64,000 nt of DNA. It comes from Niallia sp. Man26 (lineage in GTDB: Bacteria; Bacillota; Bacilli; Bacillales; Cytobacillaceae). Positions 17,682-25,871 of the stretch are shown piece after piece. Location: the NCBI RefSeq assembly GCF_022049065.2, contig NZ_CP095744.1, forward strand, positions 1,116,001 through 1,180,000, in the 5' to 3' direction. The notes under the pieces are model-generated. The model was not told where the DNA came from, did not search any database, and saw only the letters and a list, made by a program, of their open reading frames with translations. Position 1 is the stretch's first letter. Every line of letters begins with the position of its first letter. The position numbers and the translations under genes were made by a program.

Positions 17682-18686
17682 TTACTTAGAATTTAAAGCA
17701 CCAACCACAGGATGTGGAACATAAGGCTCTTCCAAATATGCAACTTCTTCAGTGGTTAACTTCACTGATAACGCACCGACTGAATCTTCAAGATGAGAAA
17801 TTTTCGTAGCACCTATAATAGGAGCTGTTACTGGTTCTTTCTGAAGCAGCCATGCAAGTGCTATTTGGGATCTAGCTGCACCATGTTTTTCTGCTAACTC
17901 GGCAACTCGTTCCACAACTAAACGGTCGTTATGCTCTGTTGAACCGTATTTAGACTTTTGCGTTGCATCTGTTTCAGAACGGAGCGTATCTTCTGACCAA
18001 TCACGTGTTAATCTGCCTGAAGCTAACGGGCTGTATGGAATTACGCCGATTTTTTCTTCTTTGCATAATGGAAGCATCTCTCGTTCTTCTTCCCGGTATA
18101 TAAGGTTAAGGTGATTTTGCATAGAGATAAATTTCGTCCACCCGTTCTTCTCAGCGGTATGGTTCGCTTTCAAAAACTGCCATGCATACATGGCTGATGC
18201 TCCTATGTATCTTACCTTACCAGCCTTCACTAAATCATGAAGAGCTTCCATCGTCTCTTCAATCGGTGTGTTGTAATCCCAGCGATGTATTTGGTACAAA
18301 TCGATATAGTCTGTTCCAAGACGTTTAAGACTTTTATCAATTTCACTCATAATATGTTTTCGGGATAGCCCTTTACTGTTTGGACCTTTGCTGTTTAAAT
18401 CTTTGCCTAATGGGAAGTAAACCTTAGTTGCAATCACAACTTCATCTCGATTAGAAAAATCTTTAAGAGCACGTCCGAGAAATTCTTCACTCGTACCATC
18501 TGAGTAGACGTTGGCAGTATCAAAAAAATTAATGCCGGACTCAACCGCTCTTTTAATAACCGTACGACTGCTTTCTTCATCAATTACCCAAGGATGCATC
18601 CAGCGTTCCTTCACACCAAAACCCATACATCCAAGGCAAAGTCTAGATACATCTAATCCTGTGTTGCCAAGTTTCGTATAATCCAT
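17682..18686 (-). CDS. Aldo/keto reductase, Tas/IolS-like
   Basis: 334 residues, longer AKR branch (YajO/Tas/IolS type). Catalytic residues Asp56 and Tyr61 (FFDTANVYSDG), Lys88 (IATKVYFP) and His134 (YQIHRWD). The HRWD motif and GVIPYSPLASGRL are typical of this branch, as is the C-terminal PIIGATKISHLED NADP loop. SD GTGAGG precedes ATG 18686. It is unrelated in sequence to the convergent AKR except for the common fold. Substrate unknown. Confidence 0.9.
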   Translation of the reverse strand: MDYTKLGNTGLDVSRLCLGCMGFGVKERWMHPWVIDEESSRTVIKRAVESGINFFDTANVYSDGTSEEFLGRALKDFSNRDEVVIATKVYFPLGKDLNSKGPNSKGLSRKHIMSEIDKSLKRLGTDYIDLYQIHRWDYNTPIEETMEALHDLVKAGKVRYIGASAMYAWQFLKANHTAEKNGWTKFISMQNHLNLIYREEEREMLPLCKEEKIGVIPYSPLASGRLTRDWSEDTLRSETDATQKSKYGSTEHNDRLVVERVAELAEKHGAARSQIALAWLLQKEPVTAPIIGATKISHLEDSVGALSVKLTTEEVAYLEEPYVPHPVVGALNSK

Positions 18687-18913
18687 TGCAATTCCTCACT
18701 TTCCCAAATGTTTTTAATCTTTCATTACTAGTATAAAATTATACAGCATTCTTACAATTGTTAAATGATTGGAATATGTATATTAATGAACAGTTTTAAC
18801 GGAAATGTACATTATCTTTGGTTGAAAGGGAAAAAAATTTTTGTTTATTTATATGTATAAGTATGGAAGAAATGGTCATAATAAGTGATGACAGTTTTAT
18901 GCACAACACTGTT
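18687..18913. other. Intergenic leader, no gene seen
   Basis: Holds the minus-strand promoter region of the reductase gene (TTTAAC, 16 nt, TATAAT is a possible site) and an AT-rich stretch leading to the next hairpin. A short open frame that starts inside it (18885-19073) runs through the terminator and has no ribosome site. Confidence 0.5.
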
Positions 18914-18950
18914 AACGGCCTTACTCTTTTTGAGTAGGGCGTTTTTTTTT
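18914..18950 (+). terminator. Orphan terminator-like hairpin
   Basis: AACGGCCTTACTC pairs with GAGTAGGGCGTT, followed by nine T residues. It has no upstream gene on the same strand. The following 230 nt (18951-19169) show no supported gene; a 29-codon GTG frame ending at 19087 lacks a ribosome site. Confidence 0.65.
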
Positions 18951-19169
18951 ATATGTGGGCGTTGGATGTATAGGAAAAAGAATTTTTCTATTAATAAGTG
19001 CAAGCGATTTTTCCTTCAATTATTACAGTTGCGAAACAAGCAGCAGTTTTTATTGCGTTATTATGGAGTTTAGGTGTGTTTGGTTAACATAAAAGAGAAA
19101 AGCTAAAAGTCAAAATGGTATAAAAATTTACAAATACGATAGAGATAAATAACTATTTATACTTTTTGG

Positions 19170-19199
19170 TTGAAAAACTTCTGAAAGCTAAATTATAAT
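19170..19199 (+). promoter_or_regulatory. SigA-type promoter of the flavin reductase
   Basis: TTGAAA, 18 nt, TATAAT, about 86 nt before the start codon. Confidence 0.6.
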
Positions 19200-19284
19200 T
19201 AAAATTATAGTGGTACCTTAATTAAGTGGTTTTTTCATAAAGAACCTCAATTTAAGCATAATCAAATTTTAGGAGATAAAAATT

Positions 19285-20442
19285 ATGAATACACCTGCAA
19301 GCCAAACAAATCAAGCGTTCACCAGAAATAACCCATTTCAAGCTAAAGTTCTTAAGAATATTAACCTAAATAGCACAGGTTCAAATAGGGAAACAAGACA
19401 TCTGGAATTATCTTTAGAAGGATCAGGAATTACTTATAATCCAGGTGATGCTCTAGGTATATACCCGGAAAATGATTCAGTATTGGTAGAGTCCCTGCTT
19501 CAAGAAATGAAGTGGGATGGAAATCAAAACATTGTTATAAATAAAACAGGTGATCAGCTTCCTTTAAAGAATGCTTTAACAACATACTTTGAAATTACTT
19601 TATTAACTAAGAAAGTATTACAGAACTTTTCTAAAATGGTTGATAATGAGAATTTAAATAGTCTTGTTGCTATAGAAAATGCTTCAGCTTTAAAAGAGTA
19701 TATGTATGGTCGGGATTTATTAGATATGATTCAAGATTTCGGACCATGCCAAATTGAAGCTCAAGAGTTTGTGACATTATTAAGAAAGATGCCGCCGCGC
19801 TTGTATTCGATTTCTAGCAGTCAATCGGCTCACCCAGATGAAGTTCATTTAACAATCAGTGCTGTGCGATATACATCTCACGGCAGAGACAGAAATGGTG
19901 TTTGTTCTGTTCAATGTTCAGAACGAACTTCTGAAGGAGATACACTTCCTGTCTACATTCAGGCGAATAAACACTTCGGACTGCCAGAGTCAAATGAGAC
20001 AGATATCATTATGGTTGGCCCAGGAACGGGAATTGCTCCTTTTCGCTCCTTTATTCAAGAACGTTCTATTAACAAAGGCAGTGGAAGGACTTGGCTGTTC
20101 TTTGGGGCGCAACATTCACAAACAGATTTCCTTTATAAAGAAGAGCTAGAAAAACACCAAGAAAATGGGGTTCTTACAAAATTAACTACAGCTTTCTCTC
20201 GTGATACAGATGAAAAAGTTTATGTCCAAAATAAAATGCTGGAATCTAGCAAGGAATTATATGAATGGTTACAAGGTGGAGCGCATTTTTATGTTTGTGG
20301 TGATAAGGAATATATGGCTAAAGACGTTCATAACACTTTGATAGAGATATTCTCAAAAGAAGGAAATATGAGTCAAGAAGAAGCAGAAGAAAAAGTGCAA
20401 GAACTGCAAAAGACTAAAAGATACCAAAAAGATGTGTATTAA
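19285..20442 (+). CDS. CysJ-like NADPH-flavin reductase lacking the flavodoxin domain
   Basis: 385 residues corresponding to the C-terminal two thirds of sulfite reductase flavoprotein (about 600 residues). An FAD-binding domain with its helical insertion (about 15-230, RLYSISSS near 172) is followed by a ferredoxin-NADP+ reductase-type NADPH domain (GPGTGIAPFRSF near 245, HFYVCGD near 343). The N-terminal FMN/flavodoxin domain is absent, and nothing upstream encodes it. The start ATG has AGGAG upstream, so this is a complete short form, not a truncation by the start choice. Its electron acceptor is unknown; no cysI is adjacent. Confidence 0.87.
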   Translation: MNTPASQTNQAFTRNNPFQAKVLKNINLNSTGSNRETRHLELSLEGSGITYNPGDALGIYPENDSVLVESLLQEMKWDGNQNIVINKTGDQLPLKNALTTYFEITLLTKKVLQNFSKMVDNENLNSLVAIENASALKEYMYGRDLLDMIQDFGPCQIEAQEFVTLLRKMPPRLYSISSSQSAHPDEVHLTISAVRYTSHGRDRNGVCSVQCSERTSEGDTLPVYIQANKHFGLPESNETDIIMVGPGTGIAPFRSFIQERSINKGSGRTWLFFGAQHSQTDFLYKEELEKHQENGVLTKLTTAFSRDTDEKVYVQNKMLESSKELYEWLQGGAHFYVCGDKEYMAKDVHNTLIEIFSKEGNMSQEEAEEKVQELQKTKRYQKDVY

Positions 20443-20482
20443 TTAGTTGCGATAATGCTAAGTAAATGAGCGTATTTTCCGG

Positions 20483-20516
20483 GAACATTAATCTAAGATA
20501 GATTAATGTTCTTTTT
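20483..20516 (+). terminator. Intrinsic terminator of the flavin reductase
   Basis: Perfect 13-bp stem GAACATTAATCTA/TAGATTAATGTTC with a 3-nt loop and a T run. Confidence 0.92.
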
Positions 20517-20642
20517 TGTGTTTAAAGAGTTGTTAGCAGGCAATCCTAAATTAACTTATATTATTTTCTTGAAAGAGACCTTCAAGGTGGCAGGGAAAGC
20601 AAATGGGTATTAGCTGGTTTTTAAAATATGTAATAAATCCAA

Positions 20643-20694
20643 TTGACACTCTTCGTTACTCGGTGATACAATGTACTTGTAATAAGTAATACTT
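20643..20694 (+). promoter_or_regulatory. Promoter and PadR operator 1
   Basis: TTGACA, 18 nt, TACAAT; downstream lies the dyad AAGTAATACTT at 20684-20694 in the context TAATAAGTAATACTTAATA. Near-identical sites occur at 20744 and, inverted, at 21589. Confidence 0.65.
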
Positions 20695-20743
20695 AATAGC
20701 GAGATGGCCAAAGCTATTGAGTAAATAGGTTAGCTAAGGTACT

Positions 20744-20754
20744 AAGTGATACTG
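20744..20754 (+). promoter_or_regulatory. PadR operator 2 (half-degenerate)
   Basis: AAGTGATACTG, the same motif 50 nt downstream and before the padR gene. Confidence 0.45.
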
Positions 20755-20787
20755 AATATAAGTCTTATATTATAGGAGGTGCCGGGC

Positions 20788-21108
20788 ATCGAAAATTTAA
20801 CGGAAATGCTGAAAGGTTCGTTAGAAGGATGCGTGTTGGAAATCATCAGCCGTCAAGAAACATATGGCTATGAAATTACTCGCCGCCTGAACGACCTTGG
20901 ATTTACTGAAGTCGTCGAAGGTACGGTCTACACCATTCTAATGCGATTAGAAAAGAAGAAACTAGTGAATATCGAGAAGAAACCATCGGATATGGGACCA
21001 CCACGCAAGTTTTATTCACTTAATGAAGCAGGCCGTCAGGAACTAACATTGTTTTGGAAAAGATGGGATTTTGTTTCGTCAAAAATTAATATGTTAAAGA
21101 CAACTTAA
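20788..21108 (+). CDS. PadR-family transcriptional regulator with probable ATC start
   Basis: About 107 residues. A PadR winged helix (GSLEGCVLEIISRQETYGYEI, then VVEGTVYTILMRLEKKKLV) covers the protein, ending with RWDFVSSKINML. PadR proteins repress neighbouring efflux genes until a ligand binds. From what I recall of homologues, they begin M-ENLTEMLKG; here that first codon is ATC at 20788, placed 8 nt after GGAGG. The in-frame GTG 20779 overlaps the SD itself and ATG 20806 would cut a conserved segment. It leads an operon with DUF1048 and an ABC exporter. Confidence 0.85.
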   Translation: MENLTEMLKGSLEGCVLEIISRQETYGYEITRRLNDLGFTEVVEGTVYTILMRLEKKKLVNIEKKPSDMGPPRKFYSLNEAGRQELTLFWKRWDFVSSKINMLKTT

Positions 21109-21159
21109 CGATAAGATATCACGTGTGCATTGTTCTGCTTATTAAAAGGAGGAATAAAC

Positions 21160-21501
21160 ATGATGGAATTATTTAAAAAATTAATAGGTGATAAAAAAGA
21201 ATACAAGATGATGATGGCAAGGGTAGAGGCACTTCCGGAGGACTACCAGTTTGTATTTAAGAAAATTCAAGACTATATGTGGAAATTCTCAGCGGGCAAT
21301 GGTATGGATATGCTTCATATGCAATATGAATTAATTGATTTATTCGAAGCAGGCTCCGCAGAAGGAAGGCAAGTGCTAGAGATTACTGGGGAAGATGTTG
21401 CTTCCTTTGCTGACGAACTAGTGGCTAATGCTAAAACTTATGTCGCTAAATACCGTGAAGATTTGAATAAGAGCATCATTGATCGATTAGGAAAAAAATA
21501 A
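21160..21501 (+). CDS. DUF1048 protein
   Basis: 113 residues, helical and soluble, with EALPEDYQFVFKKIQDYMWKF near residue 25, a hallmark of DUF1048. This family is typically found beside PadR regulators and ABC exporters. Its biochemical role is unknown. ATG 21160 has AAAGGAGG with 7 nt spacing; an upstream in-frame TTG at 21130 lies before the SD. Helices near MLHMQYELIDLFEAG and DVASFADELVANAKTY suggest a small all-alpha bundle. Confidence 0.85.
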   Translation: MMELFKKLIGDKKEYKMMMARVEALPEDYQFVFKKIQDYMWKFSAGNGMDMLHMQYELIDLFEAGSAEGRQVLEITGEDVASFADELVANAKTYVAKYREDLNKSIIDRLGKK

Positions 21502-21582
21502 AATTACAAGCGATAATACAGACTGAATAGCTGGTTGAAATCAAAATTTGCCACCTTCGTTATTCAGTTAAATTTTTACGTC

Positions 21583-21605
21583 AGTACTAAGTATCACTTA
21601 TTATC
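21583..21605. promoter_or_regulatory. PadR operator 3, before the ABC genes
   Basis: AAGTATCACTT (21589-21599) in the context AGTACTAAGTATCACTTATTA; its reverse complement matches operator 1 closely. It suggests a second controlled promoter in front of the transporter. Confidence 0.55.
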
Positions 21606-21741
21606 AGTCAGACTAAATAGCGGAGTATAATTGGTTGCCTCTACAAAATAACAGTAACAGATAAATACTTCGCATTGTCTAAAAGGCAGCAGCTTGTGAT
21701 TGTTGAACAAATCCTGCTGTCTTATAAAAGGAGGAAGAAGA

Positions 21742-22503
21742 ATGAGCAATGCCGTTATTTCTGTAAAAGGATTAAAGAAATCATTTAAAGAGAAGGAAGT
21801 TTTAAAAGCAGTCGATTTTGAGGTGAAGCAAGGGGAAGTTTTTGCATTGCTTGGCTCAAATGGAGCGGGTAAGACGACAATAGTCAATATTCTCTCAACC
21901 CAGTTGAAATCTGATGAAGGGCAAGTGAGTATCTGCCAATTTGACGTCAGGGGTCAGCCGGAACATGTTCGCCAGAGTATCAGCTTAACAGGACAGTTCG
22001 CCACATTAGATGACATGCTCACTGGACGTGAAAACCTAATATTAATTGCCAAGTTGCGGAGAGTTTCTAATCCTTCCGAAGTTGCTGACAATCTGCTTGC
22101 AAGATTCAGTCTGCGTGAAGCGGCCAACCTTCGGGCAGATAAATATTCTGGCGGAATGAAACGCCGGCTTGACATCGCCATGAGTTTAATTGGAAAACCA
22201 GCTGTTATTTTTTTAGACGAACCGACGACAGGGCTTGACCCTGAAGCACGGCTTGAAGTCTGGGATACTATCAAGGAACTTGCTGGCAGCGGTACGACTA
22301 TATTGCTTACGACCCAGTATCTAGAAGAAGCAGAACAATTAGCGGATGGTATCGCCATCTTGCATAGTGGAAAAATCATCACTACAGGTACTCTTACAGA
22401 ATTAAAAGAGATGTTTCCACCAGCTAAAGTGGAGTATATCAAAAAGCAGCCGTCATTGGAGGAAATCTTTCTCACAATCATCGGTAAAAAGGAGGGCATT
22501 TAA
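21742..22503 (+). CDS. ABC exporter ATP-binding subunit (DrrA-like, short form)
   Basis: 253 residues. Walker A GSNGAGKTT (38-46), ABC signature YSGGMKRRLD (about 135), Walker B VIFLDEPTTGLDP (about 154) and the switch histidine region replaced by TTQYLEEAEQLAD as in the DrrA/CcmA multidrug group. The C-terminal regulatory tail is shorter than in daunorubicin-type DrrA (about 300). ATG 21742 follows AAAGGAGG; the longer frame from 21700 has no SD. It abuts the permease gene without a gap. Confidence 0.92.
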   Translation: MSNAVISVKGLKKSFKEKEVLKAVDFEVKQGEVFALLGSNGAGKTTIVNILSTQLKSDEGQVSICQFDVRGQPEHVRQSISLTGQFATLDDMLTGRENLILIAKLRRVSNPSEVADNLLARFSLREAANLRADKYSGGMKRRLDIAMSLIGKPAVIFLDEPTTGLDPEARLEVWDTIKELAGSGTTILLTTQYLEEAEQLADGIAILHSGKIITTGTLTELKEMFPPAKVEYIKKQPSLEEIFLTIIGKKEGI

Positions 22504-23253
22504 ATGAAAAATAATACTGGGGTGTTACTGGGGCGGTTAATGCGTAATATAATGCGCAGCCCTGACACAATTATTACAGTAGCAATTACACCAATAATGA
22601 TGATGTTGTTGTTTGTCTATGTGTTTGGCGGAGCTATACAGACAGGAACAGACAATTATGTTAATTATTTATTGCCGGGAATCTTGCTTATGGCTATAGC
22701 AAGTGGTGTTGCCTACACATCTTTGCGGCTCTTTACAGATGTGAAAAGCGGTCTGATGGCTCGTTTCATTACGATGCCGATTAAGCGCTCCTCGATATTG
22801 TGGGCTCACGTGTTTACGTCTATTTTCTCTAATGCGTTAACAGTTGTGATAGTTATCCTCGTTGCACTCTTAATGGGATTCCGTTCAAGCGCTAATATCT
22901 TGGATTGGTTCGCCGTAGCTGGAATCCTGGGATTGTTTACACTAGCATTGACATGGCTAGCGATTATTCCTGGATTGAAAGCAAGTTCTATGGAAGGAGC
23001 AACAGCATACTCGTACCCGCTCATTTTTCTGCCGTTTATCAGTTCAGCTTTTGTTCCCACTGAGACCATGCCTAAAATTGTCCGTGCGTTTGCTGAAAAC
23101 CAACCTGTTACTTCAATCGTGAATACGATTCGAGCTTTCTTATATGAAGAGTCTGTTGGCCACGATATTTGGCTAGCGCTAGCCTGGTGTGTCGGCATTA
23201 TGGTCCTTGCGTACTTCTTTGCTAGTAAAGAATTTAAACGGAAGCTAGGGTAA
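22504..23253 (+). CDS. ABC-2 type permease (DrrB-like)
   Basis: 249 residues with six hydrophobic segments and an ABC2_membrane motif (ALTWLAIIPGLKASSMEGA, then FLPFISSAFVPTETMP). ATG follows the stop codon of the ATPase directly, so the two are translationally coupled. Together they form a half-size-per-subunit exporter of the drug/lantibiotic-resistance kind. It is the last gene of the PadR operon. Substrate unknown. Confidence 0.9.
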   Translation: MKNNTGVLLGRLMRNIMRSPDTIITVAITPIMMMLLFVYVFGGAIQTGTDNYVNYLLPGILLMAIASGVAYTSLRLFTDVKSGLMARFITMPIKRSSILWAHVFTSIFSNALTVVIVILVALLMGFRSSANILDWFAVAGILGLFTLALTWLAIIPGLKASSMEGATAYSYPLIFLPFISSAFVPTETMPKIVRAFAENQPVTSIVNTIRAFLYEESVGHDIWLALAWCVGIMVLAYFFASKEFKRKLG

Positions 23254-23340
23254 GGTAAGTATCATCTTACTTTACAGTTCGCCAATACGACTGTTTCAGT
23301 CAGAAAGACTCTTTAAAGCTTCAACTATTAATTAACATGA

Positions 23341-23380
23341 AGGGAATTCATAATTTTCTCGATGGATTCCCTCCTATTCT
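23341..23380 (+). terminator. Probable terminator of the ABC operon
   Basis: AGGGAAT.CAT pairs with ATG.ATTCCCT; the following T run is weak. Confidence 0.5.
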
Positions 23381-23388
23381 GGAGAAAA

Positions 23389-23415
23389 TGAAACATTTTA
23401 CTGTTTTGAGTCGTC
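23389..23415 (+). promoter_or_regulatory. ECF-type promoter, probably autoregulatory
   Basis: TGAAAC, 17 nt, CGTC match the extracytoplasmic-function sigma consensus of Bacillus. It lies 40 nt before an ECF sigma gene. Confidence 0.7.
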
Positions 23416-23454
23416 AATAGTTAAACCAACCAGAAGGAGATGTTTTATTGCGTA

Positions 23455-23991
23455 ATGATATTAAGCAAAGAGGAATCCCATCCAAAGCGACGTGAGGAAA
23501 TATTAAGAGAACTTATTGGTCTCTATGCAGAAAGTATTAAAATGTTAGCTTATACATATGTGAAAAACTGGTCAGCTGCAGAGGATATTACACAAGACGT
23601 ATTTATAAAGTGTTATGAACAATTGGAAGGTTTCAGAGGGGATAGTACATATAAGACATGGCTTTATAAGATTACCCGAAATAAATGTAAAGATTATTTG
23701 AAAAGTAAATGGTATCGATCGTTTATTCCTACAGATTTTATGAAAGAAAAGATTGAAACAGCGGAGGAACTTTCTACTGAAGATCAAGTAATAAACAAAT
23801 TTGATGACTTAGAATTATCCCAAAAGGTATTAACCCTGCCGACTAAGTATCGAGAAATTATTATATTATTTTACTATGAAGAGTTAAAAATTAAAGAAAT
23901 ACAAACTTTAACAAATTTGAATGCTGATACTATTAAAACTAGGTTAAGGCGAGGAAAACAAATGCTTCAAAAGAATGTAGAAAGGGGTTAA
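23455..23991 (+). CDS. ECF RNA polymerase sigma factor
   Basis: 178 residues from ATG 23455. Sigma-70 region 2 (AYTYVKNWSAAEDITQDVFIKCYEQL, about 35-60; FRGDSTYKTWLYKITRNKCKDYL) and region 4 (LTLPTKYREIIILFYYEELKIKEIQTL, then TIKTRLRRGKQML) are complete. An ECF-type promoter stands just upstream. The start is uncertain: AAGGAG (23434-23439) is 15 nt from ATG 23455 and touches ATG 23440. The next gene, 4 nt later, encodes a membrane protein that is probably its anti-sigma factor. Confidence 0.9.
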   Translation: MILSKEESHPKRREEILRELIGLYAESIKMLAYTYVKNWSAAEDITQDVFIKCYEQLEGFRGDSTYKTWLYKITRNKCKDYLKSKWYRSFIPTDFMKEKIETAEELSTEDQVINKFDDLELSQKVLTLPTKYREIIILFYYEELKIKEIQTLTNLNADTIKTRLRRGKQMLQKNVERG

Positions 23992-23995
23992 GGGA

Positions 23996-24916
23996 ATGAG
24001 TGAAGATTTGAAGTCTTTAAGAAGGAGTTTGAATAGTACTGTTCTAAAACATGGGAAAATGAGTATTGCTGACAAGGAAAGATTGTATCAAACTGTTATT
24101 TATCATAAAGACTCAAAAAAACGTTTTTCTTTTGCACCCGTACTCTCAATTGCTGCTATTGCTTGTTTTGCTCTTTTTATTGGTAGTTTTGTATTTAAGC
24201 AAATGGAAAACACGGAAAATCAGCAAAATCAACTGGCTCTAATTAACAATCAAGAGGAGAATGAAGAAAAAACAAATAGTAAAAGGGAAGAACAAAAAGG
24301 TAATAATTCAAATTTAGCAAGTTTTCTATATGAACTAAACCTTAAGCTAAGTGATGCGGCTACAAGAACTCCGATTGGAAAGGATTACGCAACCGAAGTG
24401 GGGAAGTTTGCCGAAAATCTTTCTGGTGAATATACTTCAAAGGAGAAAGAGACAACGATTGCAGATAAGTTGATGGAAATAGGTTCACTAGGTAAAAGTC
24501 TACAAAAGGCAGATAATGATGAAAAAAGAATGGAAGATATTGTAGAGCTACAAAGAGTAGTTAACCAATCGATAATGATTGCAGAAGTTCATGGAATTAT
24601 AGATGAAAGAAATAATATTATAGAAAAAACTGAATTTGAAAACTTAGATAGTTGGTTAAGCAGTTTAAAAGAAAGTATTCATGCTGATTCATATGAACCA
24701 TATAGTGATCGCAGACAATACGAAAATCATATAGGCAATGCTGCTAAAGCATATGCTAAGAATTTTGCAGCGTTAGAGAAAAATACATCTGTAAAAGAGC
24801 AGTTAGAGGAAATCGCAGAAATATCCAATCAAATTGAAATAGAAAAAGAAAACGCAAAGAGAACAACATTACTGAATAAATTGGATGGAATGGTTGAGCA
24901 ACTGTTAGTAGATTAG
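23996..24916 (+). CDS. Putative membrane-bound anti-sigma factor
   Basis: 306 residues. A cytosolic N-terminus (1-45) is followed by one membrane helix (FAPVLSIAAIACFALFIGSF, about 46-65), a polar linker rich in N, Q and E, and a long helical extracellular domain (about 105-300) with ELNLKLSDAATRTPIG and repeated K/E heptads. This topology and its position 4 nt after an ECF sigma gene fit a regulator that holds the sigma at the membrane. I see no zinc-binding HxxxCxxC motif in the N-terminus. The extracellular domain is unknown to me. Confidence 0.7.
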   Translation: MSEDLKSLRRSLNSTVLKHGKMSIADKERLYQTVIYHKDSKKRFSFAPVLSIAAIACFALFIGSFVFKQMENTENQQNQLALINNQEENEEKTNSKREEQKGNNSNLASFLYELNLKLSDAATRTPIGKDYATEVGKFAENLSGEYTSKEKETTIADKLMEIGSLGKSLQKADNDEKRMEDIVELQRVVNQSIMIAEVHGIIDERNNIIEKTEFENLDSWLSSLKESIHADSYEPYSDRRQYENHIGNAAKAYAKNFAALEKNTSVKEQLEEIAEISNQIEIEKENAKRTTLLNKLDGMVEQLLVD

Positions 24917-24988
24917 TAATACAAGAGATTACATGTGGCTGTATAAGTGACAAGAAAAAACTATTATCGTTGGAAAGGCTGGTTTTAA

Positions 24989-25789
24989 ATGGACATTTGG
25001 CATGTTGAATCAAGCCAATACAGATTGGATAATCTGTCAGATGAAGATATACATTTGGCAGAAGATTATTTTGGAGTTAAATTACCTGCTGATTACATCA
25101 AACTATTAAAAAAACAAAATGGTGGAACACTAATATATAATGCACTACCTTTAGCTTTAAATAGATGGGATGGAGATGACTATTTAGAAATAGATAATCT
25201 TCGTGGAATAAAAAAAGATAAAGGGATAATGGAAACAGATTATTTCAAACAAGAGTGGGGGATTAGGAAAAGTAATATTATTTTAATCAGCGGGGATGGT
25301 CATAGTTGGTTTGCCCTAGACTACAATCATGGCGAAGAACCAAAGGTTATATATATTGAAACAGATTCAGAAAGAATCACCCAAATATATGATACTTTTC
25401 AAGAATTCATCAACCACTTATACGTACATGATCTCGATCAGGAGGAAGGCTTGAGGACAACGCCACTTCCAACAATTGAGGATGCTAGAAAGTTAATTAA
25501 TAGTACCGAAGAGGATGATATTATAGAGGGTTTTGATATATTTAATTCGTTTATATATGATGAAAGTATCCATGAGGAATATTTTGGTTATGTAATGAAT
25601 TTTATAAAAAGTGGAAATGAAGATTTAAAAGATTATGCCGCAGAAGCGGTATGGAGAGTAGTAACTGCACAATATGTAATAGATAAATCTTTAATTCAGA
25701 AAGTTATTGTTGAACTTAAAAATGATAAAGATCCGACCATTCAATATTTTCTTGAAGAAATAGAAGAAACTATTAAAGATATAAATTAA
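24989..25789 (+). CDS. SMI1/KNR4-family protein with C-terminal extension
   Basis: 266 residues. The SMI1/KNR4 (SUKH) domain occupies about 15-150: EDYFGVKLPADYIKLLKKQNGG is its opening hallmark, and ILISGDGHSWFALDYN the core strand. A helical C-terminal domain (about 160-266) follows. SUKH proteins are common immunity proteins in polymorphic-toxin systems, but no toxin gene is near, so a general or orphan immunity role is equally possible. The start ATG has GGAAAGG upstream with a longer spacing. Cytosolic. Confidence 0.82.
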   Translation: MDIWHVESSQYRLDNLSDEDIHLAEDYFGVKLPADYIKLLKKQNGGTLIYNALPLALNRWDGDDYLEIDNLRGIKKDKGIMETDYFKQEWGIRKSNIILISGDGHSWFALDYNHGEEPKVIYIETDSERITQIYDTFQEFINHLYVHDLDQEEGLRTTPLPTIEDARKLINSTEEDDIIEGFDIFNSFIYDESIHEEYFGYVMNFIKSGNEDLKDYAAEAVWRVVTAQYVIDKSLIQKVIVELKNDKDPTIQYFLEEIEETIKDIN

Positions 25790-25835
25790 CTTCTTAATAC
25801 AAAAATAAATCTAGTTCATTATTGACTCGTAAAGA

Positions 25836-25861
25836 AACCACCCGCACTTAAACGGATGGTT
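25836..25861. terminator. Probable bidirectional terminator
   Basis: AACCACCCG pairs with CGGATGGTT between two convergent genes; T runs are modest. Confidence 0.55.
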
Positions 25862-25871
25862 CATAGTTTTA

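Noticed and set aside
18885..19073. 62-codon frame crossing the orphan terminator
   Set aside because: It runs through a T9 terminator, has no ribosome site, and its composition reflects poly-T.
18998..19087. 29-codon GTG frame (MQAIFPSIITVAKQAAVF)
   Set aside because: The sequence looks protein-like, but there is no Shine-Dalgarno site within 20 nt and no recognised family.
19200..19235. T-box-like AGTGGTACC before the flavin reductase
   Set aside because: The conserved T-box stem I, GGGTGGNACCGCG core and a stable terminator are missing. The resemblance is limited to nine bases.
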